From Syntrophaceae bacterium UBA2210 (lineage in GTDB: Bacteria > Desulfobacterota > Syntrophia > Syntrophales > UBA2210): a DNA stretch of 36,772 nucleotides. Of this stretch, positions 23,951-32,178 are shown in pieces. The position numbers were made by a program, and so were the translations under genes. The first letter of the stretch is position 1, and each line of letters starts with the position of its first letter. The stretch lies in assembly GCA_002327865.1 (NCBI GenBank), contig DCUQ01000041.1, positions 4,307 through 41,078 of the forward strand, written 5' to 3'. Under the pieces are notes generated by a model. That model was given only the letters and a program-made list of their open reading frames with translations, did not search any database and was not told the origin of the DNA.

Positions 23951-24714
23951 GCCATATAGATAACGCGCTTAAAAAAGCTCAGGAAGAGAAAGACAGCCGC
24001 TACGGATCCTACAGCCGCATATCGCCCGCGACGACTAATCGAAGCAGGAACGGCCGAAAGGGATTCCGGACGATCACGGCGGCTTTTATCCTGACGGCAC
24101 TTGCCTTGATTGTCCTCCTCATGTCCTGGGACCGTGCTTCGGACGTACACGAGAAAACCATTCCACATAAAAATCTTACGGAGAAAAAGGCCCTGCTGTC
24201 AAAGCAAAAAGATACGATCGTTACCCGCGCGGAGACACTTCCCCCTCCGGAAAAGAACTTGAAAGAACCGGCTTCCGCCCCCGTTGCCGTGAATGAAAGT
24301 AATGCGACAAGGGGCACTGATACAATAGCGAATATCGATACTCTTTATAGAAAGGCATTGGGCTACCAGCAGGAAAACAACCTGGATAAGGCAACCGAAG
24401 CATATAAAAACGTCCTGGAGATAGATCCGGAACATGCCTTCTCCCTGAATAACCTCGGCGTCATCTACCTGGGCAGGGGACACAATAAAACGGCGGAGCT
24501 CATGTTCAAGAGAGCAATCGACCGGGAGAACAATTATGCCAACCCCTATTATAACCTGGCCTGCCTCTGCTCTCAGGAGGGAAATATCCCCGGAGCCCTC
24601 GATTATCTGAAGAAAGCTGCGCAGATAAATAATGACGTGAAAAACTGGGTAAAAGATGATAGAGATCTGAAAAATGTTCGAGAGTCGGAGGATTTCAGAA
24701 ATCTTTTCAAATGA
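23947..24714 (+). CDS. gspB: GspB-like protein with TPR repeats
   Basis: The 255-residue protein starts with MSHIDNALKKAQEEK, close to the conserved GspB start (SxILDALKKAExER). It has one membrane helix at about 41-60 and a proline/lysine-rich linker, and ends in two to three tetratricopeptide repeats (about 125-235, for example LNNLGVIYLGRG and YYNLACLCSQEG). Classical GspB ends in a different small periplasmic domain, so this looks like a variant in which TPRs replace it. It is translationally coupled to gspA, which supports a shared role in secretin assembly. The gene name is by context and N-terminus. Confidence 0.7.
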   Translation: MSHIDNALKKAQEEKDSRYGSYSRISPATTNRSRNGRKGFRTITAAFILTALALIVLLMSWDRASDVHEKTIPHKNLTEKKALLSKQKDTIVTRAETLPPPEKNLKEPASAPVAVNESNATRGTDTIANIDTLYRKALGYQQENNLDKATEAYKNVLEIDPEHAFSLNNLGVIYLGRGHNKTAELMFKRAIDRENNYANPYYNLACLCSQEGNIPGALDYLKKAAQINNDVKNWVKDDRDLKNVRESEDFRNLFK

Positions 24715-24757
24715 TACCGAAAACAAAAATACTTACAGGAAACGAAACAGTTACGAT

Positions 24758-26794
24758 ATGAGAAAATCAATCAAAACGTGTGTATTGCTTTCTGTTATCA
24801 CCTTGTGTTTAGTATCGCTTTCTTCGCCCGTAAGCGTAAGGGGAGCCAAAGTTACAGGCGAGGAGAAACTCGTTACCACATCCTCAACCGAAACGCCCCC
24901 CGCGGAAGCGTCTGTTACCGGGACTACTCCAAGAGTAGAAGACGTAAAGAACGCCTCCCTCCCGAAACAGGAGAAACCGGCGGACACGGGCAAATATGTC
25001 GCCATAGATTTCAACGATGTCGATATAAGAGTATTCATTAAATTCATCAGTGAATTGACGGACAGAAATTTCGTGGTCGACAATGAAGTCAAGGGAAAGG
25101 TTACCATAATTTCCCCGAAAAAGATCTCGGCCGTCGAAGCGTACAAGGTATTCGAATCCGTCATGGAAGTGCACGGTTACAGCACGATTCCATCCGGAGA
25201 TATCATCAAGATAGTTCCTTCGAGAGATGCGAGAACCCGGAACATCGAAACCCGCCTCAAGAAAGAAGCGATCGTTCCCGAAGACAAGATCGTAACGCAA
25301 ATCGTTTCTCTGAATTACGCAAGTCCCGATGAAATCAAGAAGGTTCTCACTCCGCTGGTATCAAAATCAAGCGTTATCCTTTCCTATACTCCCACGGGCA
25401 TGCTGATCATAACGGACCTGCTCTCCAATATAAAGCGGCTTCTTACAATTATCAGCGCCCTGGACATTGAAGGGATAGGAGAGCAGATTTCCGTAATTCC
25501 GCTGGAGCGCGCCTCTTCCTCGAATATCTCCAAATCGCTAAGCGAGATATTCCAGAAAACGTCCCAGCAGAAAAAGGGCGATATCACCCCCGCCATAAAA
25601 ATCGTTTCCGATGAGCGGACAAATACCCTTATCATCCTGGCGAGTGAAAATGACACGTCACGTATTAAACAGCTGATAGAGCTGCTGGACAGGGATATAC
25701 CCAGGGGAGAAGAGCGATTGCGTGTATACCGCCTCGAAAACGCCGATGCCGAGGAACTGTCGACGGTCCTGATGAATCTTCCCTCAAAAGACGCACAGGA
25801 TGCCCAGAAAGGGAAAACCCCGCTGCTCTCGAAAGACATAAGCATCGTTCCCGACAAAGCATCCAATTCTCTAATAATCACGGCCGACAAAGACGACTAC
25901 AATGTGATCGAAAGCGTCATAAAACAACTCGACATTCCCCGTCCCATGGTCTACATCGAGGCCCTTATCATGGAAGTCAACGTGAACAAGGATTTTAATC
26001 TGGGAGTGGAATGGCAGGCCGGCGACAAATTCGACAGTAACAAGTATTACGGGGGCTCGTTTATCGGTAAAAGCATACTGCCGACGGTGAATTCCACCAC
26101 CGGTGCGGTTTCTTTCCCCGAGGGACTTTCACTAGGAATATTCAGTGAAATGATCAGTATAGGCGGCGTGCAGTTTCCCAATATCGGAGCGATTCTTCAG
26201 GCTTACCAGAAAGATGAAGATGTGCATATACTCTCGACACCTCAGATACTTACGCTCGATAACGAAGAGGCGGAGATATACGTCGGGGAAAACGTCCCCT
26301 ATCAGACCAGGGCGGAAACGACCTCCAGCGATATAGACTACAGCTCTTACGAATACAAGGATGTCGGCGTAACGCTGAGAATCACACCGCAGATCAACCG
26401 GGAGCGTTTCGTCAGGCTTAATATTTTTCAGGAAGTCACCAAGCTCGTAACGGAGGCTGGCACACAGACGGTACGTCCCACGACACTGAAACGCACCGCC
26501 AAAACGACTGTCACTATACAGGATAAAAACACCATCGTTATAGGGGGCCTGATAGGGGAAGACATCAACAATACCGTGTACAAAACTCCCTGTCTGGGAG
26601 ATATTCCAGGTCTGGGACTGCTGTTCAGATACAACAGCGAATCACATGAGGAACGAAACCTCTTCATATTCATCACCCCTCATATCGTGGAAAACCCCGG
26701 AGAAGCCGGAGAGATCTACAAAGAGAAACAGAAGCAGATCAAAGAGGTAGAAGAGGGTGTGATCAAAACTTACGATAAAAAACGTAAGGAGTGA
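24758..26794 (+). CDS. gspD: Type II secretion secretin GspD
   Basis: The 678-residue outer-membrane channel begins at the ATG at 24758 with a Sec signal peptide (MRKS, hydrophobic core, cleavage near A30). The open frame extends 28 codons upstream into gspB, but that part is not signal-like. After a low-complexity spacer comes the N0 domain (about 75-145, IDFNDVDIRVFIKF). Two to three KH-like N domains follow, and then the secretin core with VGENVPYQT, VGVTLRITPQI and TIVIGGLI. GspD multimers form the outer-membrane pore, and N0 docks on GspC. The last codons contain the gspE ribosome binding site. Confidence 0.95.
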   Translation: MRKSIKTCVLLSVITLCLVSLSSPVSVRGAKVTGEEKLVTTSSTETPPAEASVTGTTPRVEDVKNASLPKQEKPADTGKYVAIDFNDVDIRVFIKFISELTDRNFVVDNEVKGKVTIISPKKISAVEAYKVFESVMEVHGYSTIPSGDIIKIVPSRDARTRNIETRLKKEAIVPEDKIVTQIVSLNYASPDEIKKVLTPLVSKSSVILSYTPTGMLIITDLLSNIKRLLTIISALDIEGIGEQISVIPLERASSSNISKSLSEIFQKTSQQKKGDITPAIKIVSDERTNTLIILASENDTSRIKQLIELLDRDIPRGEERLRVYRLENADAEELSTVLMNLPSKDAQDAQKGKTPLLSKDISIVPDKASNSLIITADKDDYNVIESVIKQLDIPRPMVYIEALIMEVNVNKDFNLGVEWQAGDKFDSNKYYGGSFIGKSILPTVNSTTGAVSFPEGLSLGIFSEMISIGGVQFPNIGAILQAYQKDEDVHILSTPQILTLDNEEAEIYVGENVPYQTRAETTSSDIDYSSYEYKDVGVTLRITPQINRERFVRLNIFQEVTKLVTEAGTQTVRPTTLKRTAKTTVTIQDKNTIVIGGLIGEDINNTVYKTPCLGDIPGLGLLFRYNSESHEERNLFIFITPHIVENPGEAGEIYKEKQKQIKEVEEGVIKTYDKKRKE

Positions 26795-26797
26795 GAG

Positions 26798-28414
26798 GTG
26801 CGGAATTCCCACAATGAATATAAAGGGCGGCTCGCGGCATCATTGACCGGAACCGCTGAAACAGATCTTCTCCAGAGGCTCAGTCTCCGATTCGGCATTC
26901 CGTTTCAGGCCGAACTTCCTTTGGGAAACCTGCGGGTTGATTTCACAAAAAAGATTCCCATCCAATACCTGAAGAAACACATGATGATACCCCTCGAAAT
27001 CCCCGACGGCATGATAATAGCTGTAAACGATCCTTCCAATTTCGAGGCTCTCGACGATCTCAGGCGTATCCTCGGATATGATAAGGCCGGTGTTATCCTT
27101 TCCACGCACGCAGCCATTATTTCCGCCATAAACCTCGCATATGATCAGAACACCGGCTCCGCCGAAGAGTTTATACAGGATATGACCGAAGAATCTCCGG
27201 ACAGCATTATTTCCGAAATCGGGAAAACCGCGGACCTGCTCGACGATACAAGCGATGCGCCGGTAATAAAGCTGGTTAATCTTATGTTATCACGCGCCGT
27301 CAAAGACCGGGCTAGTGATATTCACATAGAACCATATCAGAGTTCCCTCTCCGTCAGGTACCGGATTGACGGAGTATTGTACAATGTCCTGAACCTTCCG
27401 AAGAGGATTCAGTCTTCTCTTACTTCACGCATAAAGGTTATGGCAAACCTCAACATAGCCGAAAAGCGGCTCCCCCAGGACGGAAGAATCAACATCAAGA
27501 TAGGGGACAAAAGCATCGATATCCGCGTATCGGTAATCCCCATAGCCTTCGGTGAACGGGTCGTTATGAGGCTTCTCGATAAAACGGACACCAACTTCAA
27601 GCTGATCGATCTGGGAATCGACAATGATCGTTTCGAGTCCTTTGACAGTCTTATCAGGTTGCCATACGGGATCATTCTCGTGACAGGGCCGACGGGAAGC
27701 GGTAAAACCACTACTCTTTATGCGGCCCTTTCCACCATAAACAACCCGGAGATCAATATCATAACAATAGAAGACCCTATAGAATACCAGATCGAAGGGA
27801 TCGGACAGATCCAGGTAAATCCCAAGATCGGCCTTACATTCGCCAGTGGTCTGAGATCGATTGTAAGGCAGGATCCCGATGTGATCCTGGTGGGAGAAAT
27901 CAGGGATCTGGAGACCGCCGAGATTGCCATCCAATCATCACTCACGGGACACCTCGTGTTCTCCACGCTCCACACCAACGACGCAGCCAGCGCCGTCACG
28001 CGCCTTATCGACATGGGGATAGAACCTTTCCTCGTAACATCTTCTGTCGTAGCCATCATAGCCCAGCGGCTGATAAGAAGACTCTGCCCCGAATGCAGGG
28101 AGGCCTATGAACCGGATGACAAGGCATTGTCTAAAATAGGTATTACCAGAGATGCACTGGGAGCCCGTAAATTTTATCAAAAAAAAGGGTGCCCCGCCTG
28201 CACGAACACCGGCTACAGGGGAAGAACGGCCATCTTCGAAATGATGCTGCTCGACGATAATCTTAAAAAGCTTATTCTGAAAACGTCGGATACAAATCAA
28301 CTAGTCAGAAACGCGGTTAAATCCGGAATGACAACACTGCTTCAGGACGGCATACGTAAAGTCCTGGAAGGAATAACCACCATCGAAGAAGTATTCAGGG
28401 TCACACGGATCTGA
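26798..28414 (+). CDS. gspE: Type II secretion ATPase GspE
   Basis: The 538-residue cytoplasmic ATPase powers pseudopilus assembly. An N1E-type domain (about 20-110) precedes the catalytic domain. Walker A is G297-P-T-G-S-G-K-T-T305, the Asp box is IITIEDPIEY, Walker B is DVILVGEIRD, and the His box is GHLVFSTLHTND. A zinc-binding tetracysteine C430-P-E-C433 / C465-P-A-C468 is intact. The start is a GTG at 26798 with AAGGAG six bases upstream, only 3 bp after gspD. In most T2SS operons gspE precedes gspF; here it closes the locus while gspF opens it. Confidence 0.96.
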   Translation: MRNSHNEYKGRLAASLTGTAETDLLQRLSLRFGIPFQAELPLGNLRVDFTKKIPIQYLKKHMMIPLEIPDGMIIAVNDPSNFEALDDLRRILGYDKAGVILSTHAAIISAINLAYDQNTGSAEEFIQDMTEESPDSIISEIGKTADLLDDTSDAPVIKLVNLMLSRAVKDRASDIHIEPYQSSLSVRYRIDGVLYNVLNLPKRIQSSLTSRIKVMANLNIAEKRLPQDGRINIKIGDKSIDIRVSVIPIAFGERVVMRLLDKTDTNFKLIDLGIDNDRFESFDSLIRLPYGIILVTGPTGSGKTTTLYAALSTINNPEINIITIEDPIEYQIEGIGQIQVNPKIGLTFASGLRSIVRQDPDVILVGEIRDLETAEIAIQSSLTGHLVFSTLHTNDAASAVTRLIDMGIEPFLVTSSVVAIIAQRLIRRLCPECREAYEPDDKALSKIGITRDALGARKFYQKKGCPACTNTGYRGRTAIFEMMLLDDNLKKLILKTSDTNQLVRNAVKSGMTTLLQDGIRKVLEGITTIEEVFRVTRI

Positions 28415-28518
28415 CCGACTGCGCCGTCGCCGCATACCGGATCATCGCCGGAGAGCGCGGGCAGGTATTTAAAAGTTACATGGGCATAAAAACATTTTGA
28501 ACCAGGAAGATGAAACAG

Positions 28519-29577
28519 ATGGAAATAAAAAATCTCATGGTTACAGGCGGATGCGGGTTTATAGGAAGCAACTTTATACACTATCTCTTCAAGCAAGATG
28601 ATTTTAAAGGCAGAATTATAAATGTAGACAAACTCACCTACGCGGGAAATCCGGATAATCTGAAAAAAATAGAAGAAGATCATCCCGACAGATATATATT
28701 TGAACGGGCGGACATATGCGATCTCGAACGCATCGAAGATATATTCTCCGGATATGCGATAGATGCAGTCTGCCACTTCGCCGCCGAATCGCATGTCGAC
28801 AGATCAATAAAGAATCCGGGTGCCTTCATATATACAAACATCGTCGGCACATTCAACCTGCTGGAAGCGACCCGCGAGCATGTTGGAGATTTTGTTCTTT
28901 TTCACCATATAAGCACTGATGAAGTATACGGGAGCCTGGGCAAAACAGGGCTGTTCAGGGAGACGACCCCCTATCGTCCCAACAGCCCCTATTCCGCGGC
29001 AAAGGCCTCATCCGATCATCTTGTGAGGGCCTACGGCAAGACGTACGGACTGCCCGTGACCGTTTCCAATTGCTCAAACAACTACGGGCCATATCAGTTC
29101 CCCGAAAAGCTTATCCCGTTAATAACACTGAACGCAAAGAACGGAGAGCGGTTGCCCGTTTACGGCGACGGCAAGAATGTGAGGGACTGGCTTTACGTGG
29201 AAGATCATTGTGATGCCATATGGACCATCATGAGGTCGGGCAGGCGCGGGGAGACATATAACATAGGCGGCGATATGGAGATGGAAAATATAGCCATCGT
29301 CGAAATGATATGCGACATACTGGATGAAATAACAGGCACAGGCAAAAACGGCCCCAGGAGAAACCTCATAACATTTGTCAAGGACAGGCCCGGTCACGAC
29401 AGAAGATACGCCATCGATTTTACGAAGATCAGGAATCAACTGAACTGGTCACCGGAAGAATCGTTTGAATCGGGGATACGGAAAACTATCTCATGGTACC
29501 TTGAAAACGTCGAATGGGTGCGGCGGGTAAGAAACAACGAGTATCGTTCCTGGATATCGGAACAATACGGCGGATAA
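28519..29577 (+). CDS. rfbB: dTDP-glucose 4,6-dehydratase
   Basis: This 352-residue short-chain dehydrogenase/reductase has the NAD loop GGCGFIGS, DKLTYAGNPDNL, the AAESHVDRSI block, the active-site STDEVYG and YSAAKASSD with the catalytic Tyr-x3-Lys, and NNYGPYQFPEKLIP. These are diagnostic for RfbB/RmlB, the second step of dTDP-rhamnose synthesis, rather than for UDP-glucose epimerases. I use the ATG at 28519, nine bases after AGGAAG; an ATG at 28510 is too close to it. The partner genes rfbA, rfbC and rfbD are not in the window. It lies 104 bp after gspE with no visible terminator between. Confidence 0.92.
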   Translation: MEIKNLMVTGGCGFIGSNFIHYLFKQDDFKGRIINVDKLTYAGNPDNLKKIEEDHPDRYIFERADICDLERIEDIFSGYAIDAVCHFAAESHVDRSIKNPGAFIYTNIVGTFNLLEATREHVGDFVLFHHISTDEVYGSLGKTGLFRETTPYRPNSPYSAAKASSDHLVRAYGKTYGLPVTVSNCSNNYGPYQFPEKLIPLITLNAKNGERLPVYGDGKNVRDWLYVEDHCDAIWTIMRSGRRGETYNIGGDMEMENIAIVEMICDILDEITGTGKNGPRRNLITFVKDRPGHDRRYAIDFTKIRNQLNWSPEESFESGIRKTISWYLENVEWVRRVRNNEYRSWISEQYGG

Positions 29578-29624
29578 CTGTTCGCGGAAGTTCCGGATGG
29601 AGTTATTTCCTGATACACCCTCAA

Positions 29625-29957
29625 TTATCTGTGCGTCGTGTCCTCGACAATAAAGGGTGCGGACCGAATGGCAATGCTTCCCTTCCTTACCCACACGCGG
29701 CATATTTTTACCGACTCCCCTTCCATGGTAACCAGATTGGGCAGCTCTTCTACTCCCGCAATATCGGCGGTTGTAAATTCGTAATATAATATGTTCGCAC
29801 TGAACGGATCAACAATAAGTATAATCTTGTCTTCCGCATAGGGATGCTTTTCGGGTGTACCGGTGAACGCGACATGGCTTTCTTTAAAATTCCGGGACAG
29901 ATTATATTTATCTACTTCAAATTTCTGAGCCTGTTCGAGTAATTCTTTTATCGTCAT
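29625..29957 (-). CDS. Small conserved-looking protein of unknown function
   Basis: A 110-residue soluble, acidic protein without signal peptide or membrane segment. The sequence looks like a small alpha/beta domain: a helical start (MTIKELLEQAQKF), a KESHVAFTGTPEKHPY segment, and strands such as DKIILIVDPF and VKICRVWVRKGS. I do not recognise the family. That it is a real gene is supported by a strong GGAGG ribosome binding site five bases before the ATG and by a recognisable promoter upstream. It converges on rfbB with 47 bp between stops. Its promoter abuts an intergenic repeat element. Confidence 0.7.
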   Translation of the reverse strand: MTIKELLEQAQKFEVDKYNLSRNFKESHVAFTGTPEKHPYAEDKIILIVDPFSANILYYEFTTADIAGVEELPNLVTMEGESVKICRVWVRKGSIAIRSAPFIVEDTTHR

Positions 29958-29977
29958 TTTTACCTCCGGTGCCTTAT

Positions 29978-30006
29978 TATTTAATTATTCCGTCCGCTAT
30001 TGTCAA
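29978..30006 (-). promoter_or_regulatory. Promoter for the 110-residue protein gene
   Basis: On the minus strand TTGACA (30001-30006) is followed after 17 bp by TAAATA (29978-29983), ending 20 bp before the ATG. The -35 box overlaps the first two bases of the repeat beginning at 30005. Confidence 0.5.
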
Positions 30007-30219
30007 GCCGTCAGTTTTTATGCACTCGTAGAATTTAAGCTCCCCGTAATAAGTTGCGGGGAATGAGCGCGCTGCTCAACTTATGAACGGCAAAGTAAAA
30101 AGCTTCAAGGTCAAGGCGCGCAAGTCATGAGGAATGAGGCGTACTTAAGGTACGCCGCAGTGACGAAGGACGAAGCGGAACGCAGAAGTTGGACTTTTTA
30201 CAAAGCCGTCAGTTTTTAT
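30005..30219. repeat. Intergenic repeat element flanked by 17-bp direct repeats
   Basis: AAGCCGTCAGTTTTTAT occurs perfectly at 30005-30021 and 30203-30219. Between them, GTAAAAAG (30095-30102) and CTTTTTAC (30194-30201) are 8-bp terminal inverted repeats of a 107-bp unit. That unit also contains the hairpin GGCGTAC-TTAAG-GTACGCC near 30134-30152. The arrangement resembles a short non-coding mobile (MITE- or REP-like) element. No coding capacity is visible. I associate similar sequences with intergenic regions of Thermodesulfobacteriota, but could not check this. Confidence 0.65.
30041..30084. repeat. Hairpin repeat, copy A
   Basis: TCCCCG (30041-30046) pairs with CGGGGA (30057-30062). Alternatively ATAAGTTG (30049-30056) pairs perfectly with CAACTTAT (30077-30084). 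The core CCCCG-N10-CGGGGAATG, followed by a GCGC-GCTG stretch, recurs near the right end of the window (36718 onward), so this is a dispersed repeat family. Confidence 0.55.
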
Positions 30220-30254
30220 TTGATGACTGTTCTACCTTATGCTAGAAATCTTCC

Positions 30255-30887
30255 ATGACACACATAGGGTTAACGGGCGGGATCGGCAGCGGGAAATCGA
30301 CTGTCGCAAAACTGTTCCGGAAAAGGGGCGCTTATATCATCGACATCGATGCCATTGCTCACCTGGTGGAAAAACCGGGCGGCATGGTGTGGAACAGTAT
30401 CGTCGAATGCTTCGGGAGCGAAATCCTTAACAAAGACAGCACAATAAACCGTGAAATTCTGGGCGGGATCGTGTTTCAAGATAGTGAAAAGCTGAAAAAA
30501 TTGAACGATATTGTACACCCCGCTGTATTTGATGAATGGCTGCGCGAGCTCAACAATATCGCCGGCAAGGATGAAAATGCTATTGTAATATCGGATATTC
30601 CACTGCTTATAGAAACGGGCTGGAACCGGGCAGTAGATGTCGTAATCCTTGTTTACGTATCACCCGATGTGCAGGAAGAAAGAATTATGAAGAGAAACGG
30701 TTACAGTTACAAAGAAGCCCAGGAACGTCTCAAGTCTCAGATGCCCATGGATGACAAGGTTCCGTTCGCCGACTTTGTTATAAACAATGAGGGAACAATG
30801 GAAGAAACAGGGGCGATCGTTGACAGGATATGGGAGAAACTTTCCGATAAGGAGAGAAATGCGAAAGATCGGGGGATGACTAAATGA
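30255..30887 (+). CDS. coaE: Dephospho-CoA kinase
   Basis: The 210-residue cytoplasmic kinase phosphorylates the ribose 3'-hydroxyl of dephospho-CoA, the last step of coenzyme A synthesis. It has the family start IGLTGGIGSGKST with Walker A G9-I-G-S-G-K-S-T16, the IDIDAIAH block, IVHPAVFDEW, and SDIPLLIETGW, all characteristic of CoaE. Length matches the family (about 200). Its stop overlaps the next gene's start (ATGA), so CoaE and the carbonic anhydrase are translationally coupled. It lies 35 bp after the repeat element. Confidence 0.95.
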   Translation: MTHIGLTGGIGSGKSTVAKLFRKRGAYIIDIDAIAHLVEKPGGMVWNSIVECFGSEILNKDSTINREILGGIVFQDSEKLKKLNDIVHPAVFDEWLRELNNIAGKDENAIVISDIPLLIETGWNRAVDVVILVYVSPDVQEERIMKRNGYSYKEAQERLKSQMPMDDKVPFADFVINNEGTMEETGAIVDRIWEKLSDKERNAKDRGMTK

Positions 30888-31501
30888 TAGGAAAAAATGT
30901 GCTTACGGATTTCAATACACTTGTATCAGAACCGGAAATCGATCCTTCGACCTTTGTCCATCCGCTGGCATCCGTCATTGGAAGAGTCATTCTCGGTAAA
31001 AACATAATGGTTTCACCGATGGCGTCTCTCCGTGGCGACGAAGGGCAACCCCTGTTTATTGGTGATGATTCAAATGTTCAGGATGGGGTTATCATCCATG
31101 CGCTGGAAACAGAGCTAAACGGGAAACAGGTCGAACAAAACCTCTACACGGTCAACGGTGAAAAATATGCTGTTTATATCGGGGAAAGGGTTTCACTCGC
31201 CCATCAGGTTCAGATACACGGTCCGGCCGTGGTCCATGACGATACCTTTGTCGGGATGAAAAGCCTGGTCTTTAAATCCCTGGTAGGGCATGGGTGCGTT
31301 ATAGAGCCGGGTTCGCTTCTGATGGGAGTGACCGTATCAGACCATCGTTACATACCGGCGGGTTCGGTAATAAAAACACAGAAAGACGCGGATAATCTAC
31401 CGGAGATTACCAAAGACTATCCTATGAAAGATATGAACAGGGGTGTTATCCATGTTAATGTTTCACTGGCAAAGGGATACCTGGCATCCACCCGGAGATA
31501 A
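30884..31501 (+). CDS. Gamma-class carbonic anhydrase, Cam type
   Basis: The 205-residue protein is a left-handed beta-helix enzyme interconverting carbon dioxide and bicarbonate. The metal ligands are visible as H72 (DGVIIH), H107 and H112 (SLAHQVQIH), with R50 and Q66-type core residues. It also retains the two glutamates special to the Cam subclass, E53 in RGDEG and E75 in HALE, plus the loop between strands; CamH and YrdA-like proteins lack these. It should therefore be an active enzyme. No signal peptide is present, so it is probably cytoplasmic, unlike the secreted archaeal Cam. It overlaps coaE by 4 bp. Confidence 0.88.
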   Translation: MIGKNVLTDFNTLVSEPEIDPSTFVHPLASVIGRVILGKNIMVSPMASLRGDEGQPLFIGDDSNVQDGVIIHALETELNGKQVEQNLYTVNGEKYAVYIGERVSLAHQVQIHGPAVVHDDTFVGMKSLVFKSLVGHGCVIEPGSLLMGVTVSDHRYIPAGSVIKTQKDADNLPEITKDYPMKDMNRGVIHVNVSLAKGYLASTRR

Positions 31502-31629
31502 GTGTTCTCAAAAACAGGCCACGATCAGGGGAACGGGAGTGTTGCGGATATTGGACGGGAACAGGCTGAGTAATCGCGTATATTTTAAGACTGCCTGTTG
31601 AAGACCTTAGAAGGCTGCAAGAAATGGAA

Positions 31630-31641
31630 CCCGTGAACGGG
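31630..31641. other. Small hairpin in the convergent gap after the carbonic anhydrase gene
   Basis: CCCGT (31630-31634) pairs with ACGGG (31637-31641). On the plus strand a T6 run begins 9 nt later, which is too far for a standard terminator. The 152-bp gap between the two convergent genes also holds AACAGGC/GCCTGTT (near 31560 and 31593). It may be a weak bidirectional terminator. Confidence 0.3.
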
Positions 31642-31653
31642 CCTGCCGATTTT

Positions 31654-32169
31654 TTATAAATGCCCCGCTTCCCTCTTGGCGTTTTTGAACGTACTGTAAA
31701 AGGCCTCATTTTCGGCAATGCCGCGCTCCAGTATGGCGCGCGCACCATCAATATTATCCAGGTTGATAATGAGATTGACACTCTCTTTGAAAGCGATCAT
31801 GGCGTCCATCGTTCCGATACCGACACTCAGCATGACAACAAAGATATCTCTTCGTACGGTCATGGGCAAATTTCTTATATATTTCAGAAGAACGTTATCA
31901 ACGGAATTTTCCGTATCAAAGCTCTCGTTTACCACAATCAGCTGGTACGCGTGATCCTGCATGTGAATAACAGAATCATGAGCGTTTGCAGCTTCCGTGA
32001 TGTAATAACCCATCTCCTCCAGGATATTACCGATCTTTACACGGATAAGTGGACCTGACTCGCAGATAAGGGCTGTTTTCCTCCCCTCTTCTGCAAAATC
32101 AAACGGCTTATCGAGCGCATTATACAGCTCGGTTTCTACCCCATCAAAAACTTTTTTCCGCTTGTCCAT
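31654..32169 (-). CDS. Degenerate response-regulator receiver protein
   Basis: The 171-residue cytoplasmic protein contains a CheY-like fold from about residue 32 to 155: TALICESGPLIRVKIGNIL, EMGYYITEAANAHDSV, YQLIVVNESFD. The phosphoacceptor aspartate expected after the third strand is N81 in LIVVN, the acidic pair is reduced to one residue (E37), and the conserved lysine near INLDN is absent. It should not be phosphorylated in the normal way. It is the last gene of a minus-strand operon after two PilT-family ATPases, starting 9 bp after the second, with an AGGGGT ribosome binding site. A phosphorylation-independent protein-protein role in retraction control is an inference from context. Confidence 0.7.
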   Translation of the reverse strand: MDKRKKVFDGVETELYNALDKPFDFAEEGRKTALICESGPLIRVKIGNILEEMGYYITEAANAHDSVIHMQDHAYQLIVVNESFDTENSVDNVLLKYIRNLPMTVRRDIFVVMLSVGIGTMDAMIAFKESVNLIINLDNIDGARAILERGIAENEAFYSTFKNAKREAGHL

Positions 32170-32178
32170 AGTACACCC

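Noticed and set aside
29958..30254. CRISPR-like repeats
   Set aside because: Only two copies of a 17-bp repeat 198 bp apart with inverted ends inside; no regular spacer structure and no cas genes.
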